Source of the DNA: Collinsella sp.
GTDB lineage: Bacteria; Actinomycetota; Coriobacteriia; Coriobacteriales; Coriobacteriaceae
Assembly: GCA_019414565.1 (NCBI GenBank)
Contig: DXLU01000020.1
Span: 62,001-126,000 of the forward strand
DNA: 64,000 nt
Direction: 5' to 3'
The notes beneath the pieces are model-generated. The model worked only from the letters and a program-made list of their open reading frames with translations, had not been told where the DNA came from and did no database searches. Shown one piece after another: positions 1-7,709 of the stretch; the stretch's first letter is position 1, and each line of letters begins with the position of its first letter. A program made the position numbers and the translations under genes.

Positions 1-938
1 AAAAGACTGCAGCGGCCGCCGAGATTGACCGTGATGCCCACGCCTCCAAAGCGACAAAGCTCAAGGGTCAGCTCGAACAAATGAAGACAGAGGATGACGC
101 GACTGAGCTCCGTCTGAAGGCCGCGCTCGATGCCGTGGAGGCCCGCGAGGCGAGCTCGCGCGAGACCGGCAACCGCCTCGTTCGACGTCTTGAGGATTCC
201 AAGCGCATCCGCGACAAGGTGAAGGCAGAGCGAGACACCGGCATTGCCGCCGCACAACAAACCGTCGACGCCACGCGCGCCCAGCTCGAGACGCTGCGTC
301 ATGAGTATGCCGAGCTGCAACGCAATCCCTCGGCAAATCCCGCCAACTATACGGTGCGCACCAGTGAGCTCTCGATGCAGATTTCCGACACGGCAGATGC
401 CCTGCGTAAAGCCGAAGAAGATGTCCCGCGCATCACCGCCGACCTTGAGCATTCACTTGCCGCAGCCGAGCAGGCCGTCGAGCAGGCTCAAGCCCCTATC
501 GCCGACGCAAAACGCGCGCACCAAGCCGTGACGACCGAAGCCGATGCCGCGCGCGACGAGTTGCAGACGGCGAAGACTGCCGCCGCGACTCGTCAGCGCG
601 AACTGCGCGAGAAGATCGCCGCGGAGGACAAGGCACGCCGCGACCAGGAGCAGACCATCGCCAACGCCCAAGCAGATGCCGCACATGCACAGTCGATCAT
701 CGAACAGGCGACCGAGGTGCACGACCACCCAGAGATCACCGAGTCGCTTGCAGGATCCTTGGCCCGAGACAAAGCCGAACACGCCGAAACCGAGCGCGAA
801 GTGGCCCAGCTCGAGGCTACCGAGGATGACGTACGAGAGCGCACCCGCGACTCACGCATCAAATTCACCGGCGCCATCGTCTGCATTGTCGCCGTAGTCC
901 TCGTGATCATCCTAATCTGGCTGTTCGCGAGCAAGTAA
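1..938 (+). CDS. Coiled-coil protein with C-terminal membrane anchor (5' end outside window)
   Basis: The reading frame is open from the first complete codon at base 3, so the true start lies upstream; the first internal ATG is at 81. The visible part of about 311 residues is rich in Ala, Glu, Arg and Gln with long stretches of heptad-like character, consistent with an extended coiled coil. It ends in one hydrophobic segment of about 20 residues (beginning FTGAIVCIVAVV) followed only by a short SK tail, as in a tail-anchored or C-terminally anchored membrane protein. No enzymatic motif is visible. A structural or envelope-associated role is possible but not shown by the sequence; the missing N-terminus may carry the informative domain. 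Confidence 0.7.
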   Translation, partial: KTAAAAEIDRDAHASKATKLKGQLEQMKTEDDATELRLKAALDAVEAREASSRETGNRLVRRLEDSKRIRDKVKAERDTGIAAAQQTVDATRAQLETLRHEYAELQRNPSANPANYTVRTSELSMQISDTADALRKAEEDVPRITADLEHSLAAAEQAVEQAQAPIADAKRAHQAVTTEADAARDELQTAKTAAATRQRELREKIAAEDKARRDQEQTIANAQADAAHAQSIIEQATEVHDHPEITESLAGSLARDKAEHAETEREVAQLEATEDDVRERTRDSRIKFTGAIVCIVAVVLVIILIWLFASK

Positions 939-960
939 GCCAGCTGCCAAGCAAGTAGTC

Positions 961-1119
961 ATTGGGGACATTCTTAAACGACTAGTCAAACAAGAACGTC
1001 CCCAACGACTAGCCCAATGACGAGAGTGGATAATCTCCCACTTTGAGCCCCCAAGCAGGCCAAAAACGGGAGATTATCCACTCTCATTCTGCAGGCACTC
1101 ATTTAAGTACGTCCCCAAT
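961..1119. repeat. Nested palindromic intergenic element
   Basis: An exact 18-bp inverted repeat (1022-1039 and 1068-1085, GAGAGTGGATAATCTCCC and its complement) encloses a 28-nt loop. It is flanked by an outer inverted pair, ATTGGGGAC at 961-969 and GTCCCCAAT at 1111-1119, with further copies of GTCCCC and CGACTAG between them. There is no T-run after the stem, so it does not look like a simple terminator. The GTCCCC words resemble the GGGACGGGG core of the elements near 3.2 and 6.1 kb. Confidence 0.7.
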
Positions 1120-1152
1120 GAGTACCTGCCGATGCTTTGGCAAAGTCAGCGA

Positions 1153-1250
1153 AAACGCCCCTAAGCGAGCAAGGTGACGTGAAAGAGGAGGGCATTGACC
1201 TTTTGGTCATGCCCGACGATTGAACGTCAGATTGCCGCTTAGGGGCGTTT
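1153..1250. repeat. Three-tier hairpin element with 15-bp terminal inverted repeats
   Basis: The outer arms AAACGCCCCTAAGCG (1153-1167) and CGCTTAGGGGCGTTT (1236-1250) are perfect complements. Inside lie TGACGT/ACGTCA (1175-1180 and 1224-1229) and an apical hairpin with one bulge and a TTTT loop (1190-1200 and 1205-1214). The whole 98-nt stretch can fold into one long rod. It could act as terminator for the leftward queA transcript (a TTTT follows the rod on the minus strand), a structured RNA, or a small palindromic mobile element. Confidence 0.65.
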
Positions 1251-1263
1251 GCAGCGTCAAGTG

Positions 1264-1290
1264 GTTACGCGGTTCGTAGAACCGCGTAAC
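1264..1290 (-). terminator. Perfect 12-bp hairpin directly after queA stop
   Basis: GTTACGCGGTTC and GAACCGCGTAAC are exact complements around a 3-nt loop, and the stem begins at the base next to the queA stop codon. No T-run follows, so alone it would be a weak intrinsic terminator or an mRNA 3' protecting structure. Confidence 0.5.
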
Positions 1291-2508
1291 TTAAAGAATG
1301 AGCATCGCATCACCAAAGCTGAAGAAGCGGTAGCGCTCCTCGATGGCGGCGGCGTAGGCATCCATGATCTGGTCGCGGGTGGCAAGTGCGCTCACAAGCA
1401 TCATGAGCGTGGAGCGCGGCACGTGGAAGTTCGTGATCAGCGCGTCGACCACGTGATAGGTCGAGCCGGGCATGAGGTAGAGCTGCGTCGTCGCGTTCTC
1501 GCGCACCACGATGTCGCCGCGGCCGAGCGTATCGGCCCCGTCCTCGCGGCCCTCAAAATAGCGCGCCGTCACAGCCGGATCGGACACCGGAGCATCGGCG
1601 TCAAACGCGCTTTCGAGCGAGCGTACTGCGGTAGTGCCGACGGCGATCACGCGGTGCCCCTCGGCCTTCGCCTTACGCACGGCGTCGACAACCTCCTGCG
1701 ACACGTGGTAACGCTCGGTGTGCATGACGTGCTGCGTGGGGTCGTCCTCCTCCACCAGACGGAAGGTATCAATACCCACCTCGAGCTCGACGGCGGCAAA
1801 CTTCGCGCCCTTGGCCTCGATAGCGGCCATGAGCTCGGGAGTAAAGTGCAGACCCGCCGTAGGAGCGGCAGCCGAGTGCTCCTCCTTCATGGCGTAGACG
1901 GTCTGGTACTTCTCGGGATCGCCCTCGTAATCGGTAATGTAGGGCGGCAGCGGAACGTGACCGGCAGCATGAATGGCCTCGTCGAGCGTGCGCGGCTCTC
2001 CAGCGGCATTGCAACCGGCCGGCTCAAAGCGCACCAGTCGGCCGCCGCGGCTATCGGTGACAAAGTCGACGACCTCGGCCGTCAGCACCACGGGCGCGCC
2101 CTCGGGTGCATGGGCGCCGCCGGCGCGATACTCAATCTGAGCACCGGGCTTCAGACGCTTGCCCGGCTTGACCAGGCACTCCCAAACGTGACCCAGCGGA
2201 TCAACATCCTCGCGGCGCTTGAGCAGCAGCGTCTCGACCACACCGCCCGAGCCTGCCTTGCGACCGATAAGACGGGCCGGCATCACGCGCGTCTGGTTGA
2301 TGACGAGCACGTCGCCCGGCTCGATATAGTCGATGATGTCGCGGAAGATGCGGTGCTCAACGGTACCGCCGTGCTCTAGCGGCGTTCCTGTCTCGGAGCC
2401 TTTGCGATCAACCACCAGCAGGCGGCAGGAGTCGCGCGGCTCGGCAGGCGCCTGGGCGATGAGCTCTTCGGGCAGGTTATAGTCAAAATCATCGGTACGC
2501 ATAGACAC
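1291..2508 (-). CDS. queA: S-adenosylmethionine:tRNA ribosyltransferase-isomerase QueA
   Basis: QueA transfers and isomerises the ribosyl moiety of S-adenosylmethionine onto 7-aminomethyl-7-deazaguanine in tRNA, giving epoxyqueuosine in the queuosine pathway. The 405-residue length is normal, and the family N-terminal signature (DFDYNLPEELIAQAP at about 7-21) and the C-terminal HVPRSTLMMLVSA block are present. GTG at 2508 is preferred as start because AAGGAG lies 8 nt upstream; ATG at 2502 is a less well spaced alternative. It lies 64 nt downstream of queH on the same strand, so the last two steps of queuosine synthesis are probably co-transcribed. A strong hairpin follows the stop. Confidence 0.95.
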   Translation of the reverse strand: MSMRTDDFDYNLPEELIAQAPAEPRDSCRLLVVDRKGSETGTPLEHGGTVEHRIFRDIIDYIEPGDVLVINQTRVMPARLIGRKAGSGGVVETLLLKRREDVDPLGHVWECLVKPGKRLKPGAQIEYRAGGAHAPEGAPVVLTAEVVDFVTDSRGGRLVRFEPAGCNAAGEPRTLDEAIHAAGHVPLPPYITDYEGDPEKYQTVYAMKEEHSAAAPTAGLHFTPELMAAIEAKGAKFAAVELEVGIDTFRLVEEDDPTQHVMHTERYHVSQEVVDAVRKAKAEGHRVIAVGTTAVRSLESAFDADAPVSDPAVTARYFEGREDGADTLGRGDIVVRENATTQLYLMPGSTYHVVDALITNFHVPRSTLMMLVSALATRDQIMDAYAAAIEERYRFFSFGDAMLIL

Positions 2509-2572
2509 GTCGGATTCTCCTTATATAGCTAAAGTCCGCTCTACATCCTAGCAGGCTGACGTCCCAAGTGAA

Positions 2573-3148
2573 CTACTTTTTGGCGGCTTTGCGCTCGTCG
2601 CGAATGCGGGCGCGGTCCATGGCCGCCTCGACAGCCGAGAAGCGGCAACCACAGTAGTTCTGCCGATACATGCCAAGCTCGCGCGAACGGCGTGTCGCCT
2701 CGGGGTAATACGGGCGAAAATCGCGAATCACCGGGGTGAGCCCGTGTGCCGCCGCCAAGCGCTCAAGCACGTCATTGCAGGTATCGAACAGCTGGTACGG
2801 CGAGACGGCGAGCGTCGTGCCCACGTATTCAAACCCGCGCTCCCGAGCCACGCGGCACGCCTCGGCCAGACGCAGGGCATAGCACGCGCGACAGCGACGG
2901 GGCCGATCGGCACCCAGCGGGGCCACGCCGGCCTCCCAGCGCTCGCGATCCTCCCCGGCCTCGATGAGCTCGATGTCGCCGTCGGCACACCACCGGCGCA
3001 GCTCGTCCAGGCGACGCTGCCATTCATTGTGCGGCTGAATATTGGGGTTGGTCCAGCAGATCGTGGGTTCAAACCCCTCCTCGCGCAGCAGGCGAACCGG
3101 CTCAAGCGAGCATGGTGCACAGCACGCATGCAGCAACAACGACTTCAT
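2573..3148 (-). CDS. queH: Epoxyqueuosine reductase QueH
   Basis: QueH reduces epoxyqueuosine in tRNA to queuosine, replacing the unrelated cobalamin-dependent QueG. Family cysteines are all visible: HACCAPCS at the N-terminus, RCRACYALR in the middle and NYCGCRFS near the C-terminus; these bind the iron-sulfur cluster and adjacent metal site in characterised members. About 191 residues, typical length. ATG at 3148 sits 6 nt after a GGGG tract; ATG at 3154 in the same frame is also possible. The apparent ribosome-binding G-tract is itself part of a dispersed GGGACGGGG repeat. The neighbour downstream is queA. Confidence 0.93.
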   Translation of the reverse strand: MKSLLLHACCAPCSLEPVRLLREEGFEPTICWTNPNIQPHNEWQRRLDELRRWCADGDIELIEAGEDRERWEAGVAPLGADRPRRCRACYALRLAEACRVARERGFEYVGTTLAVSPYQLFDTCNDVLERLAAAHGLTPVIRDFRPYYPEATRRSRELGMYRQNYCGCRFSAVEAAMDRARIRDERKAAKK

Positions 3149-3152
3149 CAAC

Positions 3153-3225
3153 ATCCCCGTCCCAGAAAACTCACCCCGACATCATGGCAGCTAAAATAGC
3201 CCCGTCCCAAAAAGACTACTTTGCG
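3153..3225. repeat. GGGACGGGG-type dispersed repeat pair between queH and zincin gene
   Basis: Read on the minus strand this gap contains two copies of the GGGACGGGG core. The copy at 3200-3225 is an exact 26-bp match, in opposite orientation, to 6133-6158. The copy at 3153-3167 matches 6178-6192 over 15 bp. The element overlaps the last codons and stop of the upstream metalloprotease gene and reaches the queH start. Confidence 0.75.
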
Positions 3226-3785
3226 AAAAAGCGCACGCCAAAGGACGTGTCCTCGCAGGCAGCGATGCGGCGGTCGCGCAAAATGGCCCGCACGTAATAC
3301 CAGTCGCCCACACAGCCCGACAAATGCAAGCCAGCCGCCAGGTAACACAGCAGCGGATAGCCCGAGAGCGCAAAGCCCAGGGCAAACGCCACCGTCAAAA
3401 CAACCGTGGGCGCCAGGCAAATGGCCATGTACCGCCGACGCGAATACACAACGCCCTCGGCGCAGGCATAGATCATCGCCGTCTCACGATTCGCGCCAAA
3501 GGTCACATGCGCGCCCGCAGGCGCCAGCAGCTTAAAAAACACCGCATGCACCAGCTCGTGCACGGCAAACGACGCTGCAGAAACCGCAGCCACACCGACC
3601 ATCCAGCCCACGACGGTGGTCCAGCCGCCCGCCTCAGCCGCGTCCAAGTCCGCAGGCCCGCCCAGCAGCATAAACACCGGCACCAGGCACACGGCAAACA
3701 CGCCGACTACGACCATCCCCCACACAAAGCAGGCGTGCAGAAAATCCTCGTCCTCAAACGCATGTATGTTGGAAATCTCATTCAT
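3216..3785 (-). CDS. DUF3267-like membrane zinc metalloprotease (putative)
   Basis: A 189-residue polytopic membrane protein with about four hydrophobic segments. A zincin motif HELVHA lies next to a membrane segment at roughly residues 75-80, as in DUF3267 putative peptidases related to site-2-type metalloproteases. Substrate is unknown. The ATG at 3785 has no strong Shine-Dalgarno. The final residues and stop are encoded inside a dispersed intergenic repeat, so the native C-terminus may have been altered by repeat insertion. It lies upstream of queH on the same strand but has no evident functional link to queuosine. Confidence 0.75.
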   Translation of the reverse strand: MNEISNIHAFEDEDFLHACFVWGMVVVGVFAVCLVPVFMLLGGPADLDAAEAGGWTTVVGWMVGVAAVSAASFAVHELVHAVFFKLLAPAGAHVTFGANRETAMIYACAEGVVYSRRRYMAICLAPTVVLTVAFALGFALSGYPLLCYLAAGLHLSGCVGDWYYVRAILRDRRIAACEDTSFGVRFFAK

Positions 3786-3917
3786 AGCATCTTAGGATAG
3801 CGCCCCTGCCACGTACCCGTCCGCATGTGCGATAATGTCGAACGATATGCACGAATTGACCACCGCGTCGCCAGGCCTTGCGCCCGGCCGCGCTCCCACC
3901 ATATGCGAAGGAGTCCC

Positions 3918-6068
3918 ATGGCATCCAAATATTCCATGAACGACCGTCCCAGCTGGCCGCGCCGCGCCATCGTTACCGCCGGCGAGCCCTACGGCAACAA
4001 GGGCCTGCACTTTGGCCACGTCGGCGGCGTCTTTGTCCCGGCCGACTTCTTCGCCCGCTTCCTTCGCGACCGCCTGGGCCGCGAGAACGTCATCTTCACC
4101 TCGGGCACCGACTGCTACGGCTCGCCCATCATGGAGAGCTACCGCAAGCTCAAGGAGAACGAGGGCTACGATAAGTCCATCGGCGAGTATGTCGAGTCCA
4201 ATCACTCCCGCCAGGCCGCGACCCTCAACAACTACAACATCAGCTGCGATATCTACGGCGGCTCGGGCCTTGAGCCGGCTGCGCAGATTCACAACGAGGT
4301 AACCGGCGAGATTATCAAGCGCCTGCACGAGCAGGGCACCATCTCCAAGCGCTCCACGCTGCAGTTCTACGATGCCAAGGCTGGCACGTTCCTCAACGGC
4401 CGCCAGGTGATCGGCCGCTGCCCCATCCAGGGCTGCAAGTCCGAGAAAGCCTACGCCGACGAGTGCGACCTGGGTCACCAGTTTGAGCCCGAGGAGCTCA
4501 TCGCGCCCAAGAGCCAGCTCACCGGCGAGGTGCCCGAGCTGCGCCCAGTCGACAATCTCTACTTTGATCTGCCGGCCTACCTCGACTTTATGAAGACCTA
4601 TACCGCCAAGCTCGCCCAGAACCCGCAGGTTCGCTCCGTGGTCTCCAAGACCATGGAGGAGTGGCTGCTGCCGGCTCAGCTCTACATCCAGAACAAGTTC
4701 CGCGAGGCCTTCGATGCCGTCGAGGACCAGCTCCCCGAGCACACCGTGCTGGAGCCCGAGGGCAACAAGAGCAGCTTTACCGTCACCTTCCCCAGCTGGA
4801 AGGAGCGCGACGACGCCCACGCGGTGCTCGCCAACGGCGGCGTGCGCTTCCGCAGCGGCAAGGCACTCGTGCCCTTCCGCATCACCGGCAACATCGACTG
4901 GGGCGTTCCGGTGCCCGAGGTCGACGGCGTGACTGACGTCACCTGCTGGTGCTGGCCCGAGAGCCTGTGGGCGCCCATCAGCTATACGCGCACCGTGCTC
5001 GCGCGCGATGCCAAGGCAGCCGGCGTGACCGAGGGTGTCGCCGCCCAGGACGCCGCCCTCATGGGCGAGCCCGCCGCCGACTCCACGCAGGTGCCCGCAC
5101 CCACCTACCAGCACAGCTCGCTCGACTGGCGCGACTGGTGGTGCTCTGACGACGCTCAGATTTACCAGTTCATCGGTCAGGACAACATCTATTTCTACTG
5201 CATCGCGCAGACCGCCATGTGGGAGGCCCTGGGCTGGGACCTCACGCAGAGCACCGTCAGCGCCTGCTACCACCTGCTCTACATGGGCAAAAAGGCCAGC
5301 TCGTCCTCGCAGACGCCTCCCCCGCCGGCAGACGACCTGCTCAACCACTACACCTGCGAGCAGATGCGCGCGCACTGGCTGTCGCTCGGCCTATCCGAAA
5401 AGCCGGTGAGCTTTAGCCCCAAGGCATACGACACGCGTGTGACCGGCAAGGACAAGGACGGCAACGAGGTACGCGCCTGCGACGACAAGCGCGTTATCGA
5501 CCCGGCCCTTAAGGAGAGCGCGCTGCTGACCGGCGTGTTCAACCGTCTGGCCCGCAGCTGCTTCTACGGCGTCGCCGTCAAGGAAGGCGACGAGAGCCCC
5601 TACCGCAACGGCTGCATCCCCGCCGGTGCCGCTTCTGACACCGTGGTCGAAGCCGCCCAGCAGGCAGCCCTCGCCTTTGAGCAGGCCATGTACAAGTTCG
5701 AGACGCACCGCGCGCTTGCCGTGTGCGACGACTACCTGCGCGCCGCCAACAAGCGCTGGAGCGACGCCTCCAAGGCCGCCAACAAGCTCGAGGGTAACGA
5801 GGCAAACGCCGCAATGACGCAAGCGCTCGTCGACGCCTTTACCGAGCTGCGCGTGGCGACCGTGCTCATGCACGGTATTGTGCCGGCCGGCTGCGAGCTC
5901 ATCTGCAAGTACTTCGACGTTGACCCGGTCGCCTTCTTTAGCTGGGATAACATCTTCGCCTCCACGGATGAGTTTGTGGAGAGCTTGGGCGAGAAGCCCG
6001 GCGAGCACCGCGTAAAGCCGCTGCCCCCGCGCTTCGACTTCTTCAGCAAGCACGAGAGCCAGTACTAG
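3918..6068 (+). CDS. metG: Methionyl-tRNA synthetase-family class I tRNA ligase, degenerate KMSKS
   Basis: The expected role is ATP-dependent charging of tRNA with methionine in the cytosol. The 716-residue protein has the class I HIGH variant HFGH in GNKGLHFGHVGG near residue 37, the MetRS block SGTDCYGSP, a zinc-knuckle region (CPIQGCKSEKAYADEC) and the conserved NIDWGVPVPE and IGQDNIYF blocks. The KMSKS position reads KKASSSS at about 458-464, missing the usual Met-Ser-Lys-Ser. The start at 3918 is chosen because AAGGAG lies 4 nt upstream; an in-frame upstream extension to 3825 lacks family similarity. Either a divergent but functional MetRS or a paralog with altered activity; a second metG elsewhere would favour the latter. 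Confidence 0.82.
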   Translation: MASKYSMNDRPSWPRRAIVTAGEPYGNKGLHFGHVGGVFVPADFFARFLRDRLGRENVIFTSGTDCYGSPIMESYRKLKENEGYDKSIGEYVESNHSRQAATLNNYNISCDIYGGSGLEPAAQIHNEVTGEIIKRLHEQGTISKRSTLQFYDAKAGTFLNGRQVIGRCPIQGCKSEKAYADECDLGHQFEPEELIAPKSQLTGEVPELRPVDNLYFDLPAYLDFMKTYTAKLAQNPQVRSVVSKTMEEWLLPAQLYIQNKFREAFDAVEDQLPEHTVLEPEGNKSSFTVTFPSWKERDDAHAVLANGGVRFRSGKALVPFRITGNIDWGVPVPEVDGVTDVTCWCWPESLWAPISYTRTVLARDAKAAGVTEGVAAQDAALMGEPAADSTQVPAPTYQHSSLDWRDWWCSDDAQIYQFIGQDNIYFYCIAQTAMWEALGWDLTQSTVSACYHLLYMGKKASSSSQTPPPPADDLLNHYTCEQMRAHWLSLGLSEKPVSFSPKAYDTRVTGKDKDGNEVRACDDKRVIDPALKESALLTGVFNRLARSCFYGVAVKEGDESPYRNGCIPAGAASDTVVEAAQQAALAFEQAMYKFETHRALAVCDDYLRAANKRWSDASKAANKLEGNEANAAMTQALVDAFTELRVATVLMHGIVPAGCELICKYFDVDPVAFFSWDNIFASTDEFVESLGEKPGEHRVKPLPPRFDFFSKHESQY

Positions 6069-6080
6069 GCAACAGCAACG

Positions 6081-6200
6081 CGCCCGGGAATGATTATTCT
6101 GGGACGGGGATTAAAAAATCATTCCCGGGCGACGCAAAGTAGTCTTTTTGGGACGGGGATCATTAAATGATTTTTTAATCCCCGTCCCAGAATAATCATT
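6081..6200. repeat. Compound palindrome with perfect 35-bp inverted repeat
   Basis: Bases 6089-6123 and 6166-6200 are exact complements over 35 bp, each arm carrying GGGACGGGGATT or its complement. A second overlapping 15-bp perfect palindrome pairs 6081-6095 with 6117-6131. The 42-bp spacer holds another GGGACGGGG and the 26-bp word shared with 3200-3225. The element fills almost the whole gap between the ligase gene and the methyltransferase and ends 19 nt before the latter's ATG. Confidence 0.85.
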
Positions 6201-6219
6201 TAGGTGGAAGGAAAGACGG

Positions 6220-7323
6220 ATGTCCAAGCCGCGTCGTCGTAAGCAGAAAAAGCAGGTTAAGCCCGAGCTCAAGCTCAGGCAGTTTGCCGCCACCGAGCTT
6301 TCCGACCAGCTTGCCGCCCAACACTCCGCCGCCGACCTGCCGCGCTTTATGGTCGACACGGTCGCCGGCGCCTATGCGCCCGCCGAGGCCGAGCTCATGA
6401 TCAAGGGCTTCGGCGCCGCGGCCACACGCCCGGTCACGCTGCGCGCCAACACGCTCAAGGCAACCGCCGAGGACATCGCTGCGGCGCTCGATGCCGCCGG
6501 CATCGCTCACAACCCCGTCACCTGGTACCCAGACGCCTTCATCCTGCCCGAGGCCCAGGTTTCCGACCTGTGGGATCTCGACATCTACCGCGACGGCAAG
6601 ATCTACCTGCAGAGCCTGTCGTCCATGATGCCGCCGCTGGTCCTGGGCGCTCAGGCAGGCGAGGACATCCTGGACATGTGCGCAGCCCCTGGCGGCAAGA
6701 CGACGCAGATCGCCGCCCTCACGCAGGGGCAGGCGCACCTTACCGCCTGCGAGATGAGCATTCCCCGCGCCGAGAAGCTCGAAGCCAACCTCCACCGCCA
6801 AGGCGCAAAAAACGTGCCCGTCATGCGCATCGACGCACGCGAGCTCGACGAGTTCTTCCGCTTTGACCGTATCCTGCTCGACGCTCCCTGCACCGGCACG
6901 GGCACCGTCGTCAGCGGCAACGAGAAGAGCCTGCGCGGCCTCACCGAGCAGTTGCTCGGCAAGTGTGCCCGCTCGCAGCGAGCACTTCTGGACCGCGCCA
7001 TGGGAGCCCTCAAACCGGGCGGCACGCTCGTCTATTCGACTTGTTCGATCTTGCCGCAGGAAAACGAGGACGCCCTGCAAGAGGCCCTCGACAAGCATAT
7101 GGACTGCGAGCTCATCCCCCTCGACGGCACGCCAAGCGAAAGTGAGGCACGCCGTGCCCAGGAAGCTGGTGAGGAGCCGCGCATCGAGTCCAACGCCCTG
7201 ACCGAGGCCATTGCCGCGGGTCAGGTATCGGCCATCGCCAACGGCCTGCCCGGCACGCTCACCATTCCGCCCAGCCGCGAATTTGAGGGCTTCTACATTG
7301 CCCTGATCCGAAAACGCAGCTAG
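6220..7323 (+). CDS. RsmB/NOP-family rRNA (cytosine-5) methyltransferase
   Basis: A 367-residue SAM-dependent RNA methyltransferase of the Nol1/Nop2/Sun family, expected to make 5-methylcytosine in rRNA, most like RsmF-type enzymes. Visible motifs are the SAM-binding DMCAAPGGKTTQ near 152, DAPCTGTGTV with the product-release cysteine near 224, and VYSTCSILPQENE with the catalytic cysteine near 273. ATG at 6220 is supported by GGAAGGA 10 nt upstream. Unlike RsmB it lacks an N-terminal NusB-like domain. Its 5' leader would include one arm of the 35-bp palindrome, so expression may depend on that structure. Confidence 0.88.
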   Translation: MSKPRRRKQKKQVKPELKLRQFAATELSDQLAAQHSAADLPRFMVDTVAGAYAPAEAELMIKGFGAAATRPVTLRANTLKATAEDIAAALDAAGIAHNPVTWYPDAFILPEAQVSDLWDLDIYRDGKIYLQSLSSMMPPLVLGAQAGEDILDMCAAPGGKTTQIAALTQGQAHLTACEMSIPRAEKLEANLHRQGAKNVPVMRIDARELDEFFRFDRILLDAPCTGTGTVVSGNEKSLRGLTEQLLGKCARSQRALLDRAMGALKPGGTLVYSTCSILPQENEDALQEALDKHMDCELIPLDGTPSESEARRAQEAGEEPRIESNALTEAIAAGQVSAIANGLPGTLTIPPSREFEGFYIALIRKRS

Positions 7324-7347
7324 CGCACGGATCCAAAACTCAACAAG

Positions 7348-7518
7348 CTATCTCTGTGCGCGTTTGCTCTGCTGGTCGCGATGCTGTTTAAGCGTCGCGC
7401 GCTCCTTGCGTTCGGCCCTTTTGCCCTTAATGGCCGTGACCACAAAGTAGATGACCGCGGCGGCAACAATTGCGCCCACACACAGGCCAATCGAGCCAAA
7501 CATTGCTGTCAATTCCAT
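7348..7518 (-). CDS. Small single-span membrane protein, 56 residues
   Basis: Reading the minus strand from ATG at 7518 gives 56 residues starting MELTAMFGSI. One hydrophobic stretch (about residues 6-29) is followed by a strongly basic tail (KGKRAERKERATLKQHRDQQ). GAGAGGTG lies 7 nt before the ATG, a convincing ribosome-binding site. The topology predicts a short extracytoplasmic N-terminus with a cytoplasmic basic tail. No family recognised. It lies between two rightward genes and would be monocistronic. Confidence 0.65.
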   Translation of the reverse strand: MELTAMFGSIGLCVGAIVAAAVIYFVVTAIKGKRAERKERATLKQHRDQQSKRAQR

Positions 7519-7709
7519 ACCGCGTCACCTCTCTTTTAAACGGGACTTTCAAGATAGCACCTCGATCACCGCCACCACAGCTCCTTCACGTTCGCCGGCC
7601 CTTCGGTCTAACGGATGGCGCGGCGGGGAAAAATCAACTCGTCAAACGATTTAGCAAGCACAACGCTGCCGGCACCCTGCCGGCCGTCATCACATAGAAT
7701 CGAGCCCAC

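Noticed and set aside
3060..3082. tRNA T-arm-like sequence GTGGGTTCAAACCCC
   Set aside because: Lies inside queH coding sequence and has no matching acceptor, D or anticodon arms.
3825..3917. N-terminal extension of the MetRS-like gene
   Set aside because: The upstream residues show no family similarity and the Shine-Dalgarno is placed for ATG at 3918.
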